Part shown: positions 1 to 8,485 of the stretch, one piece after another | Layout: each line of letters opens with the position of its first letter | Numbering within the stretch: position 1 is the stretch's first letter | Source of the DNA: Actinomycetes bacterium | GTDB taxonomy: Bacteria; Actinomycetota; Actinomycetes; Actinomycetales; Demequinaceae | Assembly (NCBI GenBank): GCA_023442845.1 | Contig: JAEZXC010000136.1 | Coordinates: forward strand, 1 to 42,150 | Direction: 5' to 3' | Length of the DNA: 42,150 nt | Notes under the pieces: model-generated | Told to the model about the DNA's origin: nothing | Seen by the model: the letters and a program-made list of their open reading frames with translations, nothing else | Databases searched by the model: none | Translations under genes and position numbers: made by a program

Positions 1-666
1 GGCCGCGAAGGCACCATTGCGATTGACGACAACCCGTTCCTCCACCGGCACTTTCTCCGCTTGTCGCGCGCCGAGGGAATGTGGTGGCTCGTCAACGTCG
101 GCACTCGCCTCACGGCGACTGTGACGGACGGCGGTGGCCGCGTCCAAGCCTGGCTTGCCCCGGGCGCACGCCTGCCCGTCGTCTTTCACGTGACGTCGGT
201 GATCTTCACCGCTGGTCCTACAACGTATGAGTTGACGCTGTACGTCGACGCCCCCACCTTCCAGGAACTCGGCCCAACCTCGGCGGAGACGGGCACCGTG
301 ACGATTGGGGCCGTGCCGCTCACGGCGAGCCAGCGCCTCCTGCTTCTCGCCCTAGCCGAGCCGATGCTCCGCCGCGAAGGCACGGGGATGTCGGAGATTC
401 CCACCTCGGCAAAGGCCGCTGAGCGACTCGGATGGACTGTCACGCGCTTCAACCGCAAGCTCGACAACGTCTGCGAGAAGTTGTCGAAGGTGGGAGTGCC
501 GGGGCTGCGCGGCGGCCGCGGAGAGTACGCGACGAGCAGGCGAATGCGGCTTGTCGAGCACGCGATCGCATCGCGAATGGTGACGCGGACCGACCTGCCG
601 CTCCTTGACCAACCGCAAGAAGATGACGGCGATGACGCCGATCTTGAGACAGGAGGAGGCGTATGA
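1..666 (+). CDS. FHA-like / winged-helix protein of the T7SS locus (5' end cut off)
   Basis: The reading frame is open from base 1, so the gene starts upstream; the TTG at 61 is probably not the start. The first visible residues (GREGTIAIDD, then NPFLHRHF) look like the GR...H signature of an FHA phosphothreonine-binding fold. The Ser before the His is missing, and the strand with WWLVNVGT follows. Residues about 115-175 resemble a helix-turn-helix/winged helix (AAERLGWTVTRFNRKLDNV). The C-terminus is acidic and low complexity. Its stop overlaps the ATG of the next gene (ATGA), which implies translational coupling with the secretion ATPase. A role as a phospho-dependent regulator or adaptor of the type VII system is inference. 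The FHA assignment is moderate because the domain is truncated and degenerate. Confidence 0.75.
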   Translation, partial: GREGTIAIDDNPFLHRHFLRLSRAEGMWWLVNVGTRLTATVTDGGGRVQAWLAPGARLPVVFHVTSVIFTAGPTTYELTLYVDAPTFQELGPTSAETGTVTIGAVPLTASQRLLLLALAEPMLRREGTGMSEIPTSAKAAERLGWTVTRFNRKLDNVCEKLSKVGVPGLRGGRGEYATSRRMRLVEHAIASRMVTRTDLPLLDQPQEDDGDDADLETGGGV

Positions 667-3600
667 GCCTCAAGCTGAGCCTGCGTTCCGGTGATGGTTC
701 CATCCGGGTGGTGTCAGTGACCGCGGCCCCCGACACCACCGTCGGCGAGGTTGCTGCCTTCTTGTTCAACGCAGACCCGGCGCGCACCGGCATCCCGATG
801 CCCGCGGACCCGACGCTTGTAGTGACTGCACTGTCGATGGGCCCCGACACTGCTCCTCGCGCCGTCGCTTCCGACGCAGACCTCGCCTCCTCCGGAATCA
901 GATCCGGCGACCATGTGGAGATCGTGCCATCCGCCAACGCGGCCCGGGGCGACGTCAACGAAGCGGCAGCCACCGTGCGCGTCGTGGAGGGCGCCGACGC
1001 TGGCGCCACCTTCTCACTCGCTCCCGGCTCCCACGTCATTGGTCGCGACGCCGACGTCTCGGTGCGGTTGAGCGATCCACTTGCCTCCAAGCGGCATGCG
1101 CGCATCATCGTGGGCGACACGATCGAAGTGGTTGACATGGGCTCCACGAATGGCGTGCTCCTCGACGACGCCTATGTGACGCGTGCCGCCCTCGTGCAGT
1201 CGGATCGCATCATCATTGGCGACACTGCGCTTGAGATCACGAAGAACGCGACCATCAAGCGCACGGTGCCGACGAGCGCGACGGTTCCGTTCACGCGTTC
1301 CCCGCGTGTGGTGCCGCCGTTGCCGGATGACGAAATTGATCTGCCGGATCCCCCCACCAAGCCGCAGCCGCGCGCGTTCCCGCGCCTCGCGCTGCTCGGG
1401 CCCGTCGTCCTTGGTCTCACGATGTTCTTGGTGACCGGGCGAGTGTTGTCGCTCATATTTGTGGCAATGAGCCCGTTCATGATGATCGGCTCGTTCGTTG
1501 ACAACAAGTACAACCAGCGCAAGCAAGGCGCCATCAAGCTGAAGGAGTTCGAGGGTGCGCTGGAGGTAGCCGCCACGGAACTCGAAAGAGCGCAGGAGCG
1601 TGAGCGGATTGCCCGCATCGAGCGTTCGCCGTCGGTGTCGCAGGTGCGCGAGGCGATTGCCGAGCTTGCGCCGCCGTTGTGGACACACCGTCCCGAGCAC
1701 GAGCAGTTCTTGGAGGTGCGCCTCGGGCTTGGCACCGTGCCAAGTTCAATGGATGTGAAGGCGCCCTCATTACGCGATGCTGTTGAGGGTACATGGGAGC
1801 AAGTGTCGGCCCTCAAGGACCGCTACACGACCATTTCTTCCGTGCCCGTCACGGCAAGTTTGCGCGACGCAGGTGGCCTTGGCATCGTCGGCGACTTTGC
1901 CACCGGGCTGGGCGTTGCCCGTGCCGCTCTCATCCAGGTTGCCGGTCTGCATTCACCGATGGAGTGCGTCGTCACCGCCTTTGTCCCCGGTGGAAACGAC
2001 GGAAACTGGCGCTGGCTTGAATGGCTGCCGCACACCTCATCCCCGCTGTCGCCGATCCCCGGTGACCACGTCGCGGGCTCACGTGGAGCGTCGGCCCGGT
2101 TGCTGACGGCGCTCGAGGCGCTCGTTGCGCAACGTGCCGGGACGGACATCGCGTCCTACGTGCCAGATCCTCGCGGCCCGCACCGGTCAACTTCCGAGAA
2201 CGTGCGTGAGGAAGACCGGCCAACGACGCCTGCCGTGCTCGTTGTGGTGGACGACGCTGCCCCGGCCGATCGCAGACGACTCATCCGGCTTGCGGAGAAG
2301 GGTCCCGACGTCAACGTCCACGTCTTGTGGGTCGCGCGGACAGCGACCTCCTTGCCGGGTGCGTGCCGGAGCTTTGTCGATGTGGGCGGCGCGGGCACGG
2401 CCATCGTGGGACACGTGCGCCGCGGCGGCTTTGATGAGCCGGTCACCGTTGAGGCCTTGTCGGTTGCCGAGGCAGAGGAGTCGGCTCGCCGTCTCGCTTG
2501 CGTGGAGGACGTAGGCGTCGTTGTGGACGACGCCGCCGATGTTCCCGATGCAGTGTCCTACCTCGAACTTCACGGCTTTGATGCGCTTGAGCCTGGTCAC
2601 CACGAGCAAAGGTGGCGCCGTGACGCTGCTCCCCAGCCCGGCACCAAGCGACCATTCTCGCTACGCGCCCTTGTGGGTCACGCGGGAGACGAACCGTTCT
2701 ACCTCGACCTCAAGAGCCAAGGCCCGCACGCGCTTGTTGGCGGTACGACTGGTGCTGGCAAGTCTGAGTTCTTGCAGGCGTGGATTCTCGGCATGGCCGC
2801 CGCGCACGGCCCTGAACGGGTGACGTTCCTGTACGTCGACTACAAGGGTGGCTCGGCCTTCGCCGACTGCATCAACTTGCCGCACAGCGTCGGCCTCGTG
2901 ACGGACCTGACCCCGCACCTTGTTGACCGCGCGCTCACCTCGTTGCGCGCTGAACTTCACTATCGGGAGCGGCTGCTCGCCGCGAAGGGCGCCAAGGACC
3001 TCGAGACACTCGACAAGTCGGGCGACCCCGAAACCCCGCCGAGCCTTGTCCTCGTCATCGACGAATTTGCCGCCCTCGCCCAGGAAGTGCCCGAGTTCGT
3101 TGACGGCGTGGTCGACATCGCGCAGCGCGGCCGTTCGCTCGGCCTGCACCTCATCATGGCGACGCAGCGACCCGCTGGCGTCATCAAGGACAACCTGCGC
3201 GCCAACACGAACCTCCGCATCGCGCTGCGAATGGCGGATGAGGCTGACTCCTCCGACATTCTCGGCGTCCCTGCTGCGGCTCACGTCGATCCGTCTTTGC
3301 CGGGCCGGGCGATGGCCCGTACGGGTCCGGGACGCCTGTCGACCTTTCAGTCGGCCTACGCGGGCGCGCACTCGGTGCCCGGTGGGTCTCGCACCAAGGT
3401 GTCCGCCCGTGAACTCGCGCTGGGCGCCGGAACCGGGTGGGAGCTTCCCGAGGACGCTCGCGCGGCCGTTGTGGACGGGGACCCAGATGCTCAGCGCGTT
3501 GTCGCGGCCCTCGCCGGCGCAGCCAAGTTGCTGGAGATCCCACCGCCCCGGCGACCATGGCTCGACGAGCTCGCCGAGAGTTACGACCTCAAGGAACTCG

Positions 3601-5120
3601 CCCGTCAGAGTCCCACAGGTGCCGCGTTCGCGCTCGGCGACGATCCCGCGCACCAGGCGCAGTTTGTTGCCGCATTCGACCCGGACCAGGACGGCAACAT
3701 GCTCATCCTGGGTGGATCGGGAGCGGGCAAGTCGACGGCGCTGCGAAGCGTTGCGATTGGCGCAACGTTGGCGACTGAGATCGCGCCCGTCCACATTTAC
3801 GCGCTCGACGCGGCGAGCGGTGGCCTCGACATGCTGCGGCCGTTGCCGCATGTTGCCGATGTTGTCGACGGCGACGATCTTGAGCGTGTCGGTCGAATGA
3901 TGGACCGCATTGTCAACATCGTCCGGGAGCGCAGCACCAAATTCACGAGTGCACGTGCCTCGAACCTCACGGAGTACCGCACGATGGCGAACGATCGCGG
4001 CCTGCCGCGCATCCTCTTGCTCATTGACGGCTACGGCACCTTCCAGAGCGACTACATGAATGAGGTTGGTCGTCAGAAGGTGTTCGGCGACTTCCAGGAG
4101 ATCCTCGCGGAAGGACGCGCGGTTGGTGTCCACGTTGTCGTGTCGGCGGATCGCGTGGGTGCACTTCACACGTCGATCCAGGCTCTCGTGTCCCGTACGG
4201 TGACCCTGCGCCTCAACGACGAGAACGCCTACGGCATGCTCGGCCTGCGCAAGACGGGCCTCAACCCGCAGTCTCCCGCTGGCCGCGGCGTCGATGTTGC
4301 GACGCGTAAGGAACTGCAAGTGGCGGTCCTTGGCGGCTCGCCTCGAATCGACGAGCAGGCACGCGCTATCGAGCAACTGTCGGCCCGCATCCCCGACCGC
4401 GCGGAGTGGAAGGCGGAGCCAATTCCGCGCATGCCGGCCTTTATCAAGGGCTCCGACATGCCACCCACCGTCGATGGTCTGCCAACGCTTGGTCTCGAAT
4501 CGGCGACCCTCGCGCCGCGTGGCTTCGATCTCGATCGCCCCATCATGATCGCAGGTCAAGCAGGTACTGGCCGCACCTCAGCAATGGCGTGGCTCGCGAC
4601 CTCAATTCGCCGTGCCTACCCGGAGCGTCGCATCGTCCACTTGACCCAGCGTCGGACGTCGATTGCCGACCTCCCCGCTTGGACGGCGTCGTATGCCTCT
4701 GCCGCAGCGGGCGACGAGTTCATGGCCGAATGGGCTACGGCACTTGAGGCAGTCGCCGATGGCGACAATCAAGTGGTCGTGTGCATCGAGAACGTGCAGG
4801 ACTTCGGCGCATCGATGAGCGACGGACCTCTTGTCAATGCCATCAAGCTCGGCCGACGCAATGGTCACCTCATCATCGGTGAGGCCGACACGCAGGGCTG
4901 GGTATCGGGGCAGATCGTGTCGGAGATCAAGGGCTCCCGCCGCGGCCTCATGCTGGCGCCCGAAGGCGCCGACTCGCAGATGCTGTTCTCAGTGGCGGCG
5001 CCGCGGGTCGCGCGTGCCGACATGCCACCTGGGAGAGGCATTTGGGTGGAGTCTGGACGGGTCGCAACTGTGCAGATCCCGTGGGTGGATGGGGAGTATT
5101 CCCCAGATATTGCCGGGTGA
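663..5120 (+). CDS. eccC: Type VII secretion FtsK/SpoIIIE ATPase, EccC/EssC-like
   Basis: This is the motor ATPase of a WXG100/ESX (type VII) secretion system and should sit in the cytoplasmic membrane. Residues 1-95 look like a YukD/EsaB-type ubiquitin fold. Residues about 105-190 form an FHA domain with G127-R128, S142, R144-H145 and a GSTNG turn near 161. Two TM helices lie at about 242-281. Three FtsK-type ATPase modules follow. The first has a canonical Walker A (GGTTGAGKS, K700) and Walker B (D800-E801). The second has a canonical Walker A (K1023), but its Walker B ends in D1122-Gly rather than Asp-Glu. The third has a degenerate Walker A (GQAGTGRTS, R1304 in place of Lys). Length (1485 aa) and order (N-terminal sensor domains, TM pair, ATPases in one chain) match Firmicutes EssC better than split mycobacterial EccCa/Cb. 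The ATG overlaps the upstream stop. Confidence 0.93.
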   Translation: MSLKLSLRSGDGSIRVVSVTAAPDTTVGEVAAFLFNADPARTGIPMPADPTLVVTALSMGPDTAPRAVASDADLASSGIRSGDHVEIVPSANAARGDVNEAAATVRVVEGADAGATFSLAPGSHVIGRDADVSVRLSDPLASKRHARIIVGDTIEVVDMGSTNGVLLDDAYVTRAALVQSDRIIIGDTALEITKNATIKRTVPTSATVPFTRSPRVVPPLPDDEIDLPDPPTKPQPRAFPRLALLGPVVLGLTMFLVTGRVLSLIFVAMSPFMMIGSFVDNKYNQRKQGAIKLKEFEGALEVAATELERAQERERIARIERSPSVSQVREAIAELAPPLWTHRPEHEQFLEVRLGLGTVPSSMDVKAPSLRDAVEGTWEQVSALKDRYTTISSVPVTASLRDAGGLGIVGDFATGLGVARAALIQVAGLHSPMECVVTAFVPGGNDGNWRWLEWLPHTSSPLSPIPGDHVAGSRGASARLLTALEALVAQRAGTDIASYVPDPRGPHRSTSENVREEDRPTTPAVLVVVDDAAPADRRRLIRLAEKGPDVNVHVLWVARTATSLPGACRSFVDVGGAGTAIVGHVRRGGFDEPVTVEALSVAEAEESARRLACVEDVGVVVDDAADVPDAVSYLELHGFDALEPGHHEQRWRRDAAPQPGTKRPFSLRALVGHAGDEPFYLDLKSQGPHALVGGTTGAGKSEFLQAWILGMAAAHGPERVTFLYVDYKGGSAFADCINLPHSVGLVTDLTPHLVDRALTSLRAELHYRERLLAAKGAKDLETLDKSGDPETPPSLVLVIDEFAALAQEVPEFVDGVVDIAQRGRSLGLHLIMATQRPAGVIKDNLRANTNLRIALRMADEADSSDILGVPAAAHVDPSLPGRAMARTGPGRLSTFQSAYAGAHSVPGGSRTKVSARELALGAGTGWELPEDARAAVVDGDPDAQRVVAALAGAAKLLEIPPPRRPWLDELAESYDLKELARQSPTGAAFALGDDPAHQAQFVAAFDPDQDGNMLILGGSGAGKSTALRSVAIGATLATEIAPVHIYALDAASGGLDMLRPLPHVADVVDGDDLERVGRMMDRIVNIVRERSTKFTSARASNLTEYRTMANDRGLPRILLLIDGYGTFQSDYMNEVGRQKVFGDFQEILAEGRAVGVHVVVSADRVGALHTSIQALVSRTVTLRLNDENAYGMLGLRKTGLNPQSPAGRGVDVATRKELQVAVLGGSPRIDEQARAIEQLSARIPDRAEWKAEPIPRMPAFIKGSDMPPTVDGLPTLGLESATLAPRGFDLDRPIMIAGQAGTGRTSAMAWLATSIRRAYPERRIVHLTQRRTSIADLPAWTASYASAAAGDEFMAEWATALEAVADGDNQVVVCIENVQDFGASMSDGPLVNAIKLGRRNGHLIIGEADTQGWVSGQIVSEIKGSRRGLMLAPEGADSQMLFSVAAPRVARADMPPGRGIWVESGRVATVQIPWVDGEYSPDIAG

Positions 5121-5195
5121 CTAGCGCAGACTCATCCCGCTCGATAAGTTGCTTGCACACCACCACAGGGGTGGAACCGGAAGGAAGTTCAGATC

Positions 5196-5495
5196 ATGGC
5201 CAACCTTAACGTCACGTACGACGACCTCCGCGTTGCCGCTGACCAACTGACCTCCGGGCAGGGGGACATCGACAACCGCCTCATGGAGTTGAAGGCGTAC
5301 ATCGACAACCTCGTGTCCGAGGGTTACGTCACGACAGCGTCGTCGGGCGCATTCCAGGAGCAGTACACCACTTTCACGACGTCGGCAAAGCAGACGATCA
5401 GCGCCCTTGAGGGCTTGAGCTCGTTCCTGCGCCAGGCGGCCGAGGCTCTGCAGCAGACCGACGAGTCGCTCGCGAGCTCGATCCGCGGTCAGTAA
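5196..5495 (+). CDS. WXG100 family protein (ESAT-6-like T7SS substrate)
   Basis: This small 99-residue helical protein directly follows the secretion ATPase, which is the classic position of an Esx substrate. It has the WXG100 pattern: a helix of about 40 residues, a turn, then a second amphipathic helix. The canonical Trp-X-Gly is replaced by Ser-Ser-Gly (TTASSGAFQ, about residues 47-55). The C-terminal helix carries AEALQQTDESLA, comparable with the HxxxDxxh or YxxxD export motifs of the family. A good Shine-Dalgarno (GGAAGGAAG) sits about 8 nt before the ATG. An intrinsic terminator follows immediately, so this is likely the most abundant product of the locus. WXG100 proteins normally act as homo- or heterodimers exported by EccC. 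Confidence 0.9.
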   Translation: MANLNVTYDDLRVAADQLTSGQGDIDNRLMELKAYIDNLVSEGYVTTASSGAFQEQYTTFTTSAKQTISALEGLSSFLRQAAEALQQTDESLASSIRGQ

Positions 5496-5504
5496 ATCGT
5501 GGAC

Positions 5505-5543
5505 AAAGGCGGGCGCGGGCGAGGGGGTCCGTGCCCGCCTTTT
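5505..5543 (+). terminator. Intrinsic terminator after the WXG100 gene
   Basis: A 10-bp perfect stem (AAAGGCGGGC at 5505-5514 with GCCCGCCTTT at 5533-5542) ends in a short T run. It lies inside the secretion gene cluster, 27 nt before the next start. It probably acts as a partial terminator or an mRNA 3'-end stabiliser, so that the WXG100 message exceeds the downstream genes. Confidence 0.8.
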
Positions 5544-5569
5544 CATGAGGACAGAGACGGGGGAAGGTA

Positions 5570-5914
5570 ATGGCTGGAACGCTCAACATCGACCTGGATG
5601 CGCTCGGAGCGAGCGCGACAGACTTGGCAAAGATCGCCAACGAGTTTGACGACACCGACACCGCAGTGAATCTGGTGACAGATGCGATCGGTCGTGCCAA
5701 TGAGACCCACAAGTTGCGTCAGGCAATCGAAGACTTCTCTGGCACATGGCGTATTCGCCGCCAGGAGATTAAGGAAAACGTGCGCTACCTGTCGCAGACA
5801 GCACAGGCTGTTGCGGATCACCTCGCTGAGACCGATCAGGGCCTTGCGACCAACCTGACGAATCCGCCGAGCAGCACTCCTCAGCACTCACCCAACGCAC
5901 CGAAGGCCGTGTGA
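5570..5914 (+). CDS. Second WXG100-like protein
   Basis: This 114-residue, mostly helical protein follows the WXG100 gene. Its central turn has F-S-G-T-W (about residues 56-60), a permuted relative of Trp-X-Gly, followed by a charged helix. The second helix carries ADHLAETDQGLA, which matches the AEALQQTDESLA of the upstream WXG100 protein (shared A-x-x-L-x-x-T-D-x-x-L-A). The C-terminus is a Pro/Ser/His-rich tail. The GGGGGAAGG Shine-Dalgarno is 5 nt before ATG. The stop TGA overlaps the next start. I infer a T7SS partner or substrate, possibly pairing with the upstream Esx protein or with the N-terminal helices of the next protein. Confidence 0.8.
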   Translation: MAGTLNIDLDALGASATDLAKIANEFDDTDTAVNLVTDAIGRANETHKLRQAIEDFSGTWRIRRQEIKENVRYLSQTAQAVADHLAETDQGLATNLTNPPSSTPQHSPNAPKAV

Positions 5915-7287
5915 TGGCTCACGTACTAGACAGCGTCAGCCCCATTGACGGGGAGCCGGACCGCATCGAGAGCTACTCGCGGTACTACTCGAGCATCGCC
6001 GCCGCAATCACGGCGACCGCAGACAACCTCGCGACGATCGCGAACTCGGCCACGACCCAGTCGGAGGCGGTGACCGCTTTTGTCGAGGTCGCGAACGAAG
6101 TTCGTGGGCACCTCCTACAGGTGGATGAGCGCTACGAGACGCTCTCCACCCAGCTGGCCTCATATGCGGCGCACCTGCGGACTTTCCAGAGCCAAGCGTC
6201 GACCATGATGACGACGGCTCACAACGCATACGCCGACTACGACACGACGCAGTGGAAGGTCGCGGACCTACGCGACAAGATCGACACGCTCGACCCGACG
6301 GACCCGTCCATTACGGGCCTGCGATACAACCTCAACCAGCAGGAGAACCACCTGCAGTGGATCGAGTCGGTGGTCGAGGCGAAGAACACCGAACTCAACG
6401 ACCTCATCACGCTGTGGCGTAATACAGCGAACGGGATCGCAGACCTCATCGATGAGGCCGTCGATGGGTCGCCGCTCAATGACAGCGGGTGGGACAAGTT
6501 CCTCGACTTCCTCGAGCAGGTCGTCACTGAGATTCTGCCCATCATCGAGATGGTGCTCGACATCCTGGCGCTCGTGCTGACGATCGCGGCCTTCATCCTT
6601 GCTGTGACGGGTGTGGGCGCGCCGTTCGCTGCGGCGCTGTTCGCGATCGCACGCGTCGCGCAACTCATTTCGAAGGTCATCAAGGTTGTCCGCATTGCGC
6701 TCACGTTGGTGCTCATCGTGACCGGCACTCTTGCGCCCACTGCCTTGATTGACCTGGCCCTTGACATGGCTCTCGACAAGCTGCTGGGCAAGATGGGGGA
6801 CAAGCTCGGTGACGGTGCACTTGCCGCTCTCAAGAAGTCTCCGCTCGGCCAAATGATTGCGAACGCCGCCGACAAGGACGGCGCGTACTTCATCATCCAG
6901 AACCTCGATGAAATGGTCGATGGGGGCTTCGACAACTGGCTCGAGAACGGCTTCACCGAGTTCATGGAGGTCGGACTTGACGGTAACTCGTGGGCGTCTG
7001 GCACGATGGATTGGGTTGAGGCCCCGCTTGGCAAGGCGGACGACTTCTTCGATGCCTTCCTTGAAGCGCACGGCATCACCTTCCCGCCAGGGCCGGACTT
7101 TTCATACGGTGGAGGGGACCTCAAGGGCCTGGGTTGGAGTTTCACCGAGACGGTCATCGGCGATATCCAAGTGGGAGATGGCAAGGTAGGCGACTACATC
7201 AACATCCCCGACCTTCCGAGCTTTGGCGACGTGCTCAACGACCTTGGACGCCCGCCCGCTGATGCGTTGATTGGTGCAAACTCCTAG
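5914..7287 (+). CDS. Putative T7SS-associated coiled-coil/membrane protein (LXG/WXG-like N-terminus)
   Basis: This protein has 457 residues from the ATG at 5914; a GTG one codon upstream is also possible. Residues 1-200 are long alpha-helices with heptad-like character, the size and composition of an LXG or WXG-type targeting domain. A very hydrophobic stretch at about 205-285 could form two to three TM helices or a membrane-inserting hairpin. The last 170 residues are acidic and rich in Gly/Asp/Phe/Trp, and I recognise no toxin motif there. The overlap with the upstream stop implies coupled translation. It could be a secreted effector, a pore-forming element, or a structural partner of the ATPase. 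I cannot choose between these from sequence. Confidence 0.75.
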   Translation: MAHVLDSVSPIDGEPDRIESYSRYYSSIAAAITATADNLATIANSATTQSEAVTAFVEVANEVRGHLLQVDERYETLSTQLASYAAHLRTFQSQASTMMTTAHNAYADYDTTQWKVADLRDKIDTLDPTDPSITGLRYNLNQQENHLQWIESVVEAKNTELNDLITLWRNTANGIADLIDEAVDGSPLNDSGWDKFLDFLEQVVTEILPIIEMVLDILALVLTIAAFILAVTGVGAPFAAALFAIARVAQLISKVIKVVRIALTLVLIVTGTLAPTALIDLALDMALDKLLGKMGDKLGDGALAALKKSPLGQMIANAADKDGAYFIIQNLDEMVDGGFDNWLENGFTEFMEVGLDGNSWASGTMDWVEAPLGKADDFFDAFLEAHGITFPPGPDFSYGGGDLKGLGWSFTETVIGDIQVGDGKVGDYINIPDLPSFGDVLNDLGRPPADALIGANS

Positions 7288-7289
7288 CC

Positions 7290-7937
7290 ATGCCTACTGC
7301 CGTATTCACAGTTCCGAGTTCATGGCGCGTCGTCATGCCCGGCGATGACCCGGCCGCCGCGGTGTCCCGTGCTGTTGACGAGATGTTTGCCGGTCATGAC
7401 CGTGATTCGAGTGCCGTCAATAAGCACTGGATGCGCGAGCGCCTCACGCGGGCGGTCGTCACGCCTGAAGAACTGGATGCCGAGGTGGTGCTCTTTGCCT
7501 TCCCGCAGCGGGCGGAAGCAGGCGTGGTGCTGCCAGTGTCGGCAACCATCTTGCGATCTGGCGCACTTGCGACTCCCCTTGGTGAAGATCCGATGAAGGC
7601 GCTCGCGGGGATCGCGGCTCACGATTCATCGGCTCGCACCATGGAGGTCCTTGGAGGCGTCGCCTTGCGCACGCACGAAGTGCGCGAAGGTGCGCCAGCG
7701 TTTAAGGCCGAGGTTGACGAGGCGCCGATCACCGAAGCCGAACGCGCCGGGGTGCGGGCAGAAGTCGAGTCCGTCCCCATGTTGCGTGTGCGCTACACCC
7801 TCCCGGCCGGGCCGGGGCGGCCATGGACTCTTGTTGTGTTCAGTGCACTGCTTGGCGATCCTGAGCCCCAGCTTCAGGAGCTTTACCTGGGGCTGTTCGA
7901 TGCTTTTGTGCAGACCATGCGGGAAGTGGACGCATAG
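7290..7937 (+). CDS. Hypothetical protein of the T7SS cluster
   Basis: I do not recognise this family. It encodes 215 residues with no signal peptide or TM segment. Predicted alternating strands and helices include VVLFAFPQ, VVLPVSATIL, MLRVRYTLP and WTLVVFSALL, so it is likely a compact cytoplasmic alpha/beta protein. The ATG is 2 nt after the upstream stop and has no clear Shine-Dalgarno, so translation probably depends on the upstream gene. The last base of its stop codon is the first base of the next start. Its place among T7SS genes suggests a chaperone or immunity-like role similar in position to EspG or EsaE. That is inference from position only. Confidence 0.75.
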   Translation: MPTAVFTVPSSWRVVMPGDDPAAAVSRAVDEMFAGHDRDSSAVNKHWMRERLTRAVVTPEELDAEVVLFAFPQRAEAGVVLPVSATILRSGALATPLGEDPMKALAGIAAHDSSARTMEVLGGVALRTHEVREGAPAFKAEVDEAPITEAERAGVRAEVESVPMLRVRYTLPAGPGRPWTLVVFSALLGDPEPQLQELYLGLFDAFVQTMREVDA

Positions 7938-8485
7938 TGCGCAACGCATGGAAGTTCCGCGTTGACGCGAAGCGCTGGGTACCGATCCCCGCAACCACAG
8001 CGTGGACCGCTGAAGGCCGTCAGCGCTGGATCGAACAGGCAACGATGGTCGCGAGCGTGGCGATGCTCGCACAGGACGTCCCCATGAGCGAACTCCGTGC
8101 ACGGATGATGGAGATTGCTGACACTCCGCGCGGCCCCGAATCCGCCGTCTTCGTGCCCGTTGCGGAACCGATGCCGCTCCTCACGCACATGGTGACGGAT
8201 ACCGCCGAGGCAATGGGTGTAGCCCGTGAGCAGTGGCTTGTGCGCGCCAATGGTACGCGTGCGGTCGAGACCACGGCGCTCGAAGGGGCGCGGATGAGCG
8301 ACGCTGTCCGGATCGCACGTGTGGATGCTGACGCAAACGGTGACATCGTCTATTCCGTAGCCTTCGTCGGCACCTCAGGCGATGTCGGTACGGTGTGGCA
8401 CGGTGCGACAAAGCACCCACTTGTGGCGGGACAGTTCATGTCGATGGGCGCCGAGGTGTTCGCCACGGTTGAACGTCGGCTGTGA
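7937..8485 (+). CDS. Hypothetical protein of the T7SS cluster
   Basis: This 182-residue soluble protein begins with GTG, overlapping the preceding TAG by one base. I recognise no conserved domain. The C-terminal half has clear strand-like segments (DIVYSVAFVGT, AEVFATVERRL) that would fit a small beta-sandwich or roadblock-like fold, but this is a guess. The upstream neighbour has similar size and the same alternation of strands, so the two may be distant paralogues or partners. Its TGA overlaps the GTG of the following membrane protein gene (GTGA). Strict coupling on both sides suggests stoichiometric production with that membrane protein. Confidence 0.75.
   Translation: MRNAWKFRVDAKRWVPIPATTAWTAEGRQRWIEQATMVASVAMLAQDVPMSELRARMMEIADTPRGPESAVFVPVAEPMPLLTHMVTDTAEAMGVAREQWLVRANGTRAVETTALEGARMSDAVRIARVDADANGDIVYSVAFVGTSGDVGTVWHGATKHPLVAGQFMSMGAEVFATVERRL

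Noticed and set aside
2661..4559. 632-codon open frame antisense to the secretion ATPase, and similar ones at 22546-24342 and 18913-20160
   Set aside because: High third-position GC leaves the opposite frame open. Composition is shadow-like, and each lies wholly within a well-identified gene.
5914..7287. Polymorphic toxin with immunity gene downstream
   Set aside because: The N-terminal helices and hydrophobic centre fit an effector, but I see no known toxin motif in the C-terminus and no clear immunity protein. It is left as putative T7SS-associated.
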